Source of the DNA: Batillaria attramentaria | Taxonomy: Eukaryota > Mollusca > Gastropoda > Batillariidae | Assembly: GCA_018292915.2 (NCBI GenBank) | Contig: JACVVK020000205.1 | Coordinates: forward strand, 82,501 to 146,500 | Length of the DNA stretch: 64,000 nucleotides | Direction of reading: 5' to 3' | Part shown: in pieces, positions 18,101 to 29,959 of the stretch | How the letters are laid out: each line of letters begins with the position of its first letter | How positions within the stretch are numbered: the stretch's first letter is position 1 | The notes under the pieces: model-generated | What the model was told of the DNA's origin: nothing | Database searches by the model: none | The model's input: only the letters and a program-made list of their open reading frames with translations | Program-made: the position numbers and the translations under genes

Positions 18101-21100
18101 AATGCAGTTTAAAAACGCAAAAACAACAACTCATTTTCACCTGCTGCCGCATCTCCTCAAATACGGTGATGCACCCAAACAGTCCGACTTGACTGGAACC
18201 ACCAATTGGGACCAGGTAAGAGTCCTCATCGGTGGATGCTCTGAAATATTAACAATAATAAGACTAATATGAAAAAATTTCTAATGCAGACCTAATCACT
18301 GTTCCTTACAGCTTTAACAAGATGGCCACCAGCCCAATATGTTGTTTCCATTCAATGACCTGCTGTAGTCACAGTCGTAGTCGTTGTGTCATGTATGCAG
18401 CCCGCGCGCACACGAACGCAAGCTCTCTGACATCAAGCATGCTGACATAAAGTACTGGAAACCCTTTCCGTGCCTCAATGCACTTGCAAAACCCCAAACA
18501 CATGAGGTCGTGTGAGCTCGCCTAGCTGGTTGACGTCACAAACTTTTTGGCGTATGCGAGGTTCTACATGGGTGAATGAATTCTTTAGACTCCAGAGTGC
18601 AGTCCCTTTTCGGCGGGGCGTGAAAATGTGACTGCTTACAGCCAGCGCCATTTTCAAAAATGGCGATTTTTTTTTTTTTTTTTTTTTTAGAAAAGCGAAG
18701 ACTTGTGTGTCATATGATTCGATTTGAAACGAAGTCTTGAATATCCGACCACTTTTCGTTTGGGCAACATCTTTGCCAGCGGACAATTATTGTTGCGCTT
18801 TGATGGCACTGTTTACATGGTACACTGATCCAACAGGATGTGAGTAAACGGCAAGGGGGTTGCACTCTGACAGGCTAAGGTGTAGACTCCAGAGTGCAGT
18901 CCCTTTTCGGCGGGGCGTGAAAATGTGACTGCTTACAGCCAGCGCCATTTTCAAAAATGGCGAATTTTTTGTAGAAAAGCGAAGACTTGTGTGTCATATG
19001 AATCGATTTGAAACGAAGTCTTGAATATCCGACCACTTTTCGTTTGGGCAAAATCTTTGCCAGCGGACAATTGTTGCGCTTTGATAGCACTGTTTACGTG
19101 GTACACTGATCCAACAGGATGTGAGTAAACGGCAAGGGGGTTGCACTCTGACAGGCTAAGGTGCACTCTCTGGGGCACAGTCTTTCAGTGGAAAGTACCT
19201 CTGTGCACGGTGGGGAAATGGCGCTCACTGCGCTACCGTGACGGGCCTAAATTGTCTCGGTGCTCTCAAACACAAGGTCGCGCACTATGCCATCCTTGAC
19301 CAGCTTTGAACCCAGAGGGATCCTCAGTGGCGCAAGTGATGGCAGGCTGTCTTCAGAGTGAAAGTAGGCGTGTTTCTGAATCAGAGACATACATAACATG
19401 TCTCTGTCTGAATGGACAGATCTATTATTACATTCAGTCCTAGAGCACGGGTGTGTATGCTTTTGTAATCGTCTCTTATTCCACCACAAGGCAGGTACGT
19501 GATCGTGTGCAATAATACTTGCCTGTAGAGTGCAACACCCTTGCCTGTCAGAGTGCAACCCCCTTGCCGTTTACTCACATCCTGTTGGATCAGTGTACCA
19601 CGTAAACAGTGCCATCAAAGCGCAACAATAATTGTCCGCTGGCAAAGATTTTGCCCAAACGAAAAGTGGTCGGATATTCAAGACTTCGTTTCAAATCGAA
19701 TCATATGACACACAAGTCTCTGCTTTTCTAAAAAAAAATTCGCCATTTTTGAAAATGGCGCTGGGTGTAAGCAGTCACATTTTCACGCCCCGCCGAAAAG
19801 GGACTGCACTCTGGAGTCTAGCCAAGGTGTTGCACTCTACAGGCAAGTATTATTGCACGGTGCAGACGATCACGTACCTGCCTTGTGGTGGAATAAGAGA
19901 CGATTACAAAAGCATACACACCCGTGCTCTAGGACTGAATGTAATAATAGATCTGTCCATTCAGAAGGGGACATGTTATGTATGTCTCTGATTCAGAAAT
20001 ACGCCTACTTTCACTCTGAAGACAGCCTGCCATCACTTGCGCCATTGAGGATCCCTCTGGGTTCAAAGCTGGTCAGTCAAGGATGACATAGTGCGCGACC
20101 TTGTTTTTGAGAGCACCGAGACAATTTAGGCCCGTCACGGTAGCGCAGTGAGCGCCATTTCCCCACCGTGCACAGAGGTACTTTCCACTGAAAGACTCGA
20201 GTCTGTGCCCCAGAGAGTGGCTAAGGTGCTGCACTCTACAGGCAGGTATTATTGCACGGTGCAGACGATCACGTACCTGCCTTGTGGTGGAATAAGAGAC
20301 GATTACAAAAGCATACACACCCGTGCTCTAGGACTGAATGTAATATAGATCTGTCCATTCAGACAGAGACATGTATGTATGTCTCTGATACAGACACACG
20401 CCTACTTTCACTCTGAAGACAGCCTGCCATCACTTGCGCCATTGAGGATCCCTCTGGGTTCAAAGCTGGTCAAGGATGACATAGTGCGCGACCTTGTGTT
20501 TGAGAGCACCGAGACAATTTAGGCCCGTCACGGTAGCGCAGTGAGCGCCATTCCCCCACCGTGCACAGAGGTACTTTCCACTGAAAGACTCTGTGCCCCA
20601 GAGAGTGTGTGAATTCTTGTAATAAAGTCGTTCCCCTTTGACAGAGTTACTTCCCGCAGACCTGACTGACAGACGATTGCTTACTGGTAGCCTATCGGAG
20701 AAGAGACCCTCTCTCTCTCTCTCTCCCTCTCGCCTTAGACGCGCGCTTGCGCGCGCACACACACACATACTTGTTTAACTTACATGACGAGGACGTTGAA
20801 CTTCCATCATCATCGTGAGGACCATAGGAAAATACTGCTTTTTCGAGGAAATGGCCGGTGGAATGAGATGAAGTTGCCTTCGGTATGACGATTGTCGGTT
20901 GGAAACCCCGTTAATAGGATTGCATTGCTGAGTACGTAATATGACTTTGTACATGCACTGTGAAGACTACGTACTAAGGACCTACTTTGTGTATCTGAGA
21001 AGACCCTCCTCCTGAGGACCTGTGTTAGTCCTCACTATTACAAGTACTAGCATGATCGCACACCTGCCTCACTGAGACATGAAACCTAGAGAGGACTTGC

Positions 21101-24100
21101 ACTCATTTTAGATAAATACACCAACAGTAAACGAGTAATGACTGTAAATGATTATTATAGACGCGGAGAGCAAACTTGCATTGTTTTAATATCCACAACA
21201 CCTGTTCAAGTTGACAACTGTTGTTGCATCCAGCCTTTTGCACAAAGACGATGTTAAGAGGGTCCTCAGTGTATAATTAGAAACTGCATCCTCCTCCTGA
21301 AGACTTGAGTAAGTCCTTATTGTTACTGGTGTGGGTATTAGCATGATCACACACCTGCTTCACTAGGACTTGTGCGAGTTTTCATTATTATCCGGTACTA
21401 GTGTGAGTATGAGCATGATTGCACACCTGCCTCACTAGGACCTGTGTAAGTCCTCATTATTACTAAACAGTAATGTGAGTATTAGCATGATTGCACACTT
21501 GTCTCACTAGGAGTCTTTAGGATTTGAAACGTATAGAGGACTTGCATTCACCATATCAATAAGACTACATCATAATTGACGATAACTTACATTCCTTTTG
21601 ATAACATAGTGAAAAGTTACAGTATTGCATACATGAAATTATTCATGCATGATTGTAAGCACATGTAGATTGTATGAAATGCATGTGCCCTTTTGACTTT
21701 GACTCCAGGTGACTCTTGGTCCTAACAATGCATTGCCTAGAGGATGCTTTAGATGAATAGATACTGAGAATACTATTTTGATGATCAGCAACTCAGAAAT
21801 TATCTACTTTTTCCTACTTTTTAGAAGAACTAATCTTTTGGCCCTCCTTGACCGATTGCAGTTGGTTTTTTTTTTTTTGCGACTTTTGCAATTTGTTCTA
21901 TACAGTTTCACCAGCTTCTTCCGCTATAGCCTATAGGCTAGTCTAATTAGGCTTTTAATATAGCGGAAGGTAGGAACAAAATTGATCCTAACTTTTTATT
22001 ACAGAAATCAGTAGAGCACAGGCCCCTAATGCTGTGGTGGACTCCGTGAATTTTTTCTCCGTCCGCGTCACCGTTAAAAACGACCGTTTATCTTGCCATT
22101 TTCACTATATGAGCCCTATAAATGGGCTTTTGAGGGTGTGCACAAAGTATGCGTGTTTGCGGGTACAGAAATGCGCAGAACTCCACTCTAAATACGGTTA
22201 CTGTTAGACAAGACATGCATTGTTGACAAACTGAAATTTTACCCCAATCAGAATGATGCTTCCTGGGTAATTGCGGCAATTAGTTTGACCGTTGATTGAG
22301 GACCCTGTAAAACGGCTGTATTTCATGCTTGTGCACTTATCAGGTCACTGCAGTTGACATGTATCGCGGAAAACATTTACGAACATTGAACAGTTTAGTC
22401 AGGAAACGCTTCTTTGGTGTTGTGACGTTCCCTTGCCACCGCATGTGCAGGTTCGTATGAAATATGATATCCAAGTGAGCACTTTTTTCGGTAGCGATAT
22501 TTTGGGGGTGTACTTATTAAAGTAGTTGCTGCGTTGTGAGTAGTGAACGTTTTTTCTCAAAGAGCAGTGCACACTCAAAAATAGTATCCCAGTTGTGTCA
22601 TATCATAAGTTCATTGAAATCGCTATTGTACTTTTGTCACGAACAGCCATCGAAAGTGCAATCTGTTTAATAATGGCTGAATATGCGTAATGATGGGAGT
22701 AGGGACACTTGATTGGTTGCTGTGATAAGGTGTATCCGCGAAAACAAGTATAATATGATGCAAATATTCGGGCACATGCTCGGTGTTTCAGAATTATCTC
22801 CCTGAACTTGAATGAGATTCATTGCTTATAGACGGCCGTTAATTGAAGCTATCAGTTCCCTATATGGGCTGAAAGCGGTGCTTATCAAAGAGCCTGCCAT
22901 AATTGCTACACTTGATTCAATTTCTTTTTATACATTTGTCTTAGTTGAAAAAACAATGACTAGTCGTATGAAGAAAGATCCGTGAATATAAACAAGCACG
23001 TCTTTTTTTACAGCGGTCATTATTTTTACCCATTTTTTTCCATTTCCTTCATTACATGCTGCGTGGGGGGTAGGTTTATATTTTGCTGCTAGCAGCCACC
23101 AATTTTAACTTGTCATTGTTTTACATATTGGAAAAAGTAGAGTGATTCCAGATGAAGGAAAACGTGCATCCCACATCAAATTTCATGAACTCTTCAATGC
23201 TTGAAATAGGTGACTGAAAATAAAATACCTTTTTCTAATTAAACAGAGCATTAACTAGTACGGGAGTCACTTACCAAGTAGCCAGATATGACGGCCACAG
23301 TGTACACAGCGTTTTTTGTTATTTACCAACTTTGAGAGGAGAGGCTTGGCACTTACGTGTTACTAACCCATCCACTATGTCCCTTTGGCTGTGAGTGGTA
23401 ATGAGGGGAATCCATATTGTGATTGGGTAAAAAATTGACAGTACACAGCAAAGATTACAAATGACTCCGCTGCAGCAGGTATTGTGCACACACTTCAAGT
23501 TTGACTACTGGATATGTTAGGCCAAACACCCTGCGGTGGTCCAACGAAATGACAACAGATTTGCCTGTAGCGGCTGTCGGTTATCAAATCTTCCTTTTTC
23601 CATATAGATGCCAATTCTCTTACTGATGGGGATCGGGCTGACATATTACGCTGCTGCAGCTGCTACGCTCGACAGATCATGTGCAGACGCACATCATGCT
23701 TTAGAGAAATAGTCCAGCATCCCTAAAATACTATGTTAAGTATACCTTTTTGCCTCAAATTCAAACGCACTCAGAAATTGTCGGAAATTTTCATGAATTT
23801 TTGTTTTAATATGAAACTTCAAGTAAAATAATATTACGCGAATGCAAATAAAAAACAACAGACACAAAAGTAAATCTGTGAAATCTCTTTTATTTTCAAC
23901 GTGTTCTTCCTTGGGAACAAACGCCGTTATTTTTGCCTTTTTTTGGACATTCTCAAATTTACGAATGAAAATTACTGGCGTACATTACTTGCAAAGTGTG
24001 ATGGAAAGTATGTAGAACACAACCTCAAGTCTACAGTAGTAAGTGGCTGAATTCATTTCAAGTGTTATGACGTATGTTACTCACACGGCAAACATGTTTA

Positions 24101-27100
24101 CAAGGTCAAGGTCATCGGTTCGTCTGTTTACTCCCAAACATTTTATTTCATCGCTCTGTTAGAATAAGCAAAAGAACAAGCAGTCACAAGCACCAGGCAA
24201 AACAAAATTAGCACAAACGATGTTCGTATGAGAAGATTTCTTGTCTAAAACTTTGGTGACCTTGACCTTGGGGGTAAAGGTCATAGAGACTGGGTGAAAA
24301 TTTTGTAAATACAACTTTCGGCATAACATTTGCCTTATATGCATTGATAACAATGCCTTTCTGGTGACCTCTAGTAAAGGTCTGCATGGTTTGGGTACCC
24401 AGCAAGTTTAATATGAATCACTGAATGTCTTTCTCGTTACTGTCCCGTGTAATTAATGAGATTCAAAATATAAAATCCGTCAGGTGGCGCTCTTTATCAT
24501 TGCTCAGTCGAGAATGACTGCCAGTTGCGTGTATTGGACTCGGTGTTTTATTCAACCGCCAAGTTAGATGGCTCATCTTACGTTTACTTGGGACAACGTG
24601 GCGCCGACACAGACAATGAAAACAATGGAGATGATTTACAGCAGACCAACGCAGTGACAAGATGACTTTGGGCCGCCAGCTTATTTAGGCTTGTATTGTG
24701 CGTGTATTGGAATCGGTGTTTTATTCAACCGCCAAGATAGATGGCTCATCTTACGTTTACTTGGAACAACGTGGCGCCGACACAGACAACAAGATGGCCA
24801 CCAGCCCATAATGTTGTTTCCATTTGATCACCTGCTATCGTCACGGTCGTTCTTTTGTAATGCCATGTATCCACACACACACACACACACACTCTCTCTC
24901 TCTCTCTCTCTAAATGGAAACAACTGACCGGGCTGTCACACCAATCTTGTTTTTGGAAGAGAGACGTCAAGTTGTATTCTTTGAAATCTATGACGTTTTT
25001 CCTCACTGGGATGACGCATAATACATTTGGCGTAATAACTTTGATACAGTTCTTGCAATGAAAGCAGGCCCATGAAAATTGAAGTGTTGCTGCTGCGTGC
25101 GCAGTGTAAAGATCGAATTAATGCCGACCCAATATGTTTAACAGACAAGTCTGCGCGGCGAACGTTTTCTAACTATGTGTTATGTCAGACATACACACGC
25201 GCGCGCGCACACACTCACACGCACGCACGCATACGCACACACACACACAGACTCGCGCGAGCCGCGTTTGTGCTCCATTGAGACCTATGTGGTGTTCTCT
25301 CACTCTACTATGCTATTGAGTGAGAGTCAGTGGGAAAAACAAAGCACACTACATCAATGAAACTCCCGCTTTCCCCGTCTACACATAGAGAACGTCCAAA
25401 AAGTGGCGACACATCCCCAAGAAATGCCAGTATCACGTCAATCAAACATGACGTCGGAAAAATGAAGCTGATACTGCCTTTTGCGTCAGTGCGCGCGTGC
25501 CTTTTCTGCGATGGATCTGACCTGTTCAGTACGTAAGCAGCCCTGCACAGCGTTCTGGGTTCTTCTTCTTTCATGAATTTGTTCTCCGTGCATATTCTGT
25601 TCATAAAGTATTGGAGTTGTATTCTGTTATATCCCGTGTCTTCTCTGCGATTGCACGAAGATGGCGACATAGTAGAAGTAAAATACACCACGTCTCCAAA
25701 CAGAGGAATTCGGAAAGAAAGTGGCGAGACACCCCCAAGAAAAAACAGCATCACGTCAATCAAACATGACGCACTTACTTTACGTCAGTGCGCGTGCGTC
25801 TCTTTTTCGATGTTTGTGAGGCGTGTGGCTTGTAGAGGAAATGTGCTGTGAGTACAAATTTTTGAGTCAACTGACGATAACGGCTGCAGTGAATTTTTCT
25901 AATTTTTTTGTATATTTTTTTATGGCACCCCAGGCTCATTATCTATATATAGTAGGAGCGATTTTGAGATCTAAAGTGTGTTCACCAGCACTTTCATCAG
26001 GTACGGCTTACGCCAAAAGTATAAAAGCGACAACCTCCAAAATTCACTTAGTTGAGAGTCCGTATTTATGCTATCTATGTCCAAAAAATGGAGTGGTTTA
26101 GGTAAATATTACGCCTTTAAACGCCAGAAAGCCACTTTTTCTGAAAAGGGCGATAACTCGCAAATCATGTGTGCAATCGTACCTGGATCGGGCCTTCTAT
26201 TCAACAATCTTGATTCATTTAGAAACCCCAAATTTGAAATCGATCGGTTCAGTATTTTCGGAGAAATAGGCATCTGAACTGGGTTCACATGCAATGTCAA
26301 CTCAGGCTCGGTTTACATGAAAACTATAAGAGCGACCATTTTCTAGTAGTGACTCTGTTCAGAGTCCGTATTCAAGCTATCTACTGCCAAAAAATTGAGT
26401 GATTTAAATAAATATTACGCCTGTACACGAAAGACAACCAACTTGTCTCAAAAGGGCGATAACTCCCAAATCACTTAAGCAATCATCACACGCTTGAATC
26501 GTCTAATGTAACATTTTGATATATTTGGATACCCCAAATTTGAAGCCATTCGGTTGAGTATTTTCGAAGAAACGGGCCCGGACACAATTCACACACACAC
26601 GCACGCACGCACACAAGGCACAGACGGCACTCACTGAGGAGGAGAAGCGCGTTCGGTGGACCGTACATGTCAGCATCGATGACGCACGTTTTCTTACGTC
26701 ATTGTCAGAGTTACACTTGCAAAATCGTCTCTGCGGGAGATCGGCAGTGACGTGCGTTTGTACCACAGATGCTTGCCCATGAACGTGGAAAATTTAGCCC
26801 ATCCTATGATGTTGTTTCCATTACTATGGAAACAACATAAAAATGGAGTGGTTTAGGTAAATATTACGCCTTTAAACGCCAGAAAGCCACTTTTTCTGAA
26901 ACTCAGGCTCGGTTTACATGAAAACTATAAGAGCGACCATTTTCTAGTAGTGACTGTTCAGAGTCCGTATTCAAGCTATCTACGCCTGAGCACTGAGACT
27001 GACAGTCAATCTGACCCTCTCTGTCATATTCAGATCTATGGTCATTTTGTAAAATCAATGACATGGGATAAAGAATATAGTTTTTGTGCCAGTTAATACA

Positions 27101-28983
27101 TATTACTTGCATCTAAAATAAAATGTCTGCATGTGATTCTGAAATCTCTGCATAAACAATGTGCATGTCAGCAATAAGGAACACTGAACCTAAACATTTA
27201 GTTGAAATCAAATGTCAACATATAACCTGCACCAGTAATAATTGTAGTGTATTACCCTAAAAGGGGCGGTCGGCGGTCTAGTGGTTAAGAGACCTGTCGC
27301 CAATGCGAGAGGTCAGAGGTTTGAGTCCCACTCAGGGCAAAGAATTTTTCCTTCTCGTATGTGGCACCGTTCATTCGGGCCGATCGTCGGGGGTTCTCTC
27401 CGCGTACTCCGGCTTCCTCCCCCTCTGCTTTGGAAATGTTCAGCCCACCAAATTTGAAAAATAAATGCAATTCTAAATCCCGAAATTTAAATAGCTGAGC
27501 TGACCCCTCGCACCACGTGATTGTAATGTGTTTATGTCCAGTGTGTGAGAGAATGCGTGTGATTCACGTGAGCGTGCGTGTTGGGTTCAGTTCGCGGCGC
27601 TTTGAGCCGATTCATGAAATTGGGTAAAGCGCCTATACAATACGCATTATTATTATTATTATTATTAAAAGCAAAACTCAAATGGGGATCAAACTCAATA
27701 CTGACCAAACAAACCACAAAAACAACAACAACAACAACAAACCAAAGAAAGTTAGTACTGGCTGCACGGTATCAGCCTCCCTCAACATTTCCGCAGCACA
27801 CCTGATCTTTCAAACAATACAAAGATTGTTCCAAAACATTTCTACTTTAAAAGGGTAAAAACAAGCGTTTTTCACCTTAGCACACCCACTGCTCAAACCA
27901 TTCAAACTTCATAGTTACTTCATGCAACATAGTGTACACTGACTTGATGTCTTGTGCCAGTTTTTCCATTCTGGGCTTGAGATGTGTCAGGTATGGAGAC
28001 TGTTTTGGCACTAGGTAGATGTGTGATCCACACAGACGGTCCATCAATACATTGCCCTCACAACCTGCTCCTTCAGCATCCTAAAATATAAAGATACATT
28101 TTTTTTTCACCGATTTCTTCTTGCTAATTAGCGCAAGGGTACACAATCCTTGCATCTGAGAGGAATTTGATAGAAAAGAAGATAAAAGTGAAAAGTTACA
28201 CAGGCAGATAAGTCTGATTTATACTGGCAAACAGACAGACAGACAGACAGACAGAGACAGACAGAAGAATATCTTTAACAACATTACGCAATTTTCTCAT
28301 TCCCTTTTCAACTGTTCTGAGACTCCGAGACTGATGATTTTCAAACAGTTGAAAAAAAAAGTTTGAAGGGGGGGTGAGGGAGGGGGAGGGGGAGCCATGA
28401 ACTGTACGAGACAGCCAGACTGCACTAAAGCAGTGTTCCCTACAGCTCTGTCAAATTAAGGGGCTCACTTTGTAAACTGCAGGGCTCCCTAAAAGTTACA
28501 GACCTAAAGGGTCCACTGACCCCCAGTTCAAAATTTTAGGGGGTCTTTGAACAGTATACGCCGGTTATAAGAAACTCGAGGGGGGTGAATTTTTTGGTTT
28601 CTTATATCCGAGTTTTCTTATATCTGAAAGTCGGATATAAGAAAGTATTTTGAAAAATATTTCTTATAACCGAGTTCAGTGAAAAAAAGGGTTTAAAAAA
28701 TTTCTTTTTTCTCAGTTCGTGTATGTTTTGCATTAAATTAAGAAATATCTGGTTTCTCTGAAAGACCTGCACAGAATATAATTATATGTGTAGAGTTAAT
28801 ATACACCAGTGCGCGTGTGTCCTTCAATGTCAGATTTTTTTGTTTGAACATGAAAATACTGTTTTTGCTTCCCAACTGTAGCGCTGGCGGTCATGTGGTA
28901 AGAAAAAACAAAACAAAAAGAAGAAAAAAAACCCAACCAAACCAACCAACCAACCAACCAAACAAACAAAAAAGAACTAAGGG

Positions 28984-29015
<32 letters not shown>

Positions 29016-29284
29016 CCTTGTATTTATAGGATATATTAAAAGTGCATCATGTATCAACTTTTGATCTATGAAACACTCGTCCCATTAGAGTATGATATGC
29101 GATGCTTTCCGTGTCTAATTTGGCTGAAAAAAGCTGCAATTTAGCTTTTTTTCTGTTGGGAGGGGGAAGGGGGATGGAGGAAAGATGGACCACGTATATT
29201 GTCAAAGAAAGGAATTGATCAACAGTTAGTCTAATACTGATAGTTTTATTCTCCTTAACGCGAGCCCTGTAGACAGAGACAGAC

Positions 29285-29324
<40 letters not shown>

Positions 29325-29891
29325 AGCTCCCAATCAGGCAAAAAAAACAACAACAAAATAATAACAAAAACAACATATAACAATAGAACAACAAAAATGC
29401 ATCTCGTATTTTTTCTTCTTGCCAACATCCAATTTTGCACGGAACACAATGGTAAAGAACCAATTCAAGAAAAGAAAATCATGCGCCATCATGTGCCTGT
29501 CCTAAGTGACGTCAGACCTGACCTGTTTTCTTAGAATGAGTGAAATTTTCTTGGAAATGTACTTTCGGTTTCTTACAATGAGTGAAATTTTCTTGGAAAT
29601 GTACTTTCGGTTTCTTATATCCGAGTTTTTGTATCAAGCGGGACAAGAAATTTGCTTTCCTAAAACCGAGTTTTCTTATAAGCGAGTTTCTTGTATCCGA
29701 GTTTTTGTAATACATAATAAAGAAGAGTTTGGCCGGGGGAAAAAAATTCGTTGGCAATAACCGAGTTTTCTTATATCCGAGTTGTTTATATCCGGCGTCC
29801 ACTGTACCTCCACTTTCAATTTTTAAAGGGTCAGAATCATTTCTCAAGTTTTTAGTGCATGAAATTATAAATTCAGTAAATACTGCTGAAC

Positions 29892-29959
<68 letters not shown>

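Larger units (their letters stand above)
18314..26985. mobile_element. 8.7-kb composite repeat block inserted in intron 4 of copy B
   Basis: Copy A runs CCTTACAGCTTTAAAAACTGAGC without a break here. Copy B has CCTTACAGCTTTA, then this block, then CTGAGCACTGAGACTGACAG. Contents: a truncated end of element X (18314-18430), MITE clusters (18590-20608), an uncharacterised 3.9 kb stretch, a 90-bp tandem duplication, and a nearly complete element X (24808-26833). No host exon is inside. Confidence 0.75.

Noticed and set aside
19247..20086. Recurrent 80-120 codon frames in the M1/M2 repeats
   Set aside because: Their open frames recur only because the repeats recur; different copies are open in different frames and strands.
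20609..24787. LTR retrotransposon with duplicated ends
   Set aside because: The 90-bp duplication is too short and too close together, there is no gag/pol coding, and no primer-binding site was seen.
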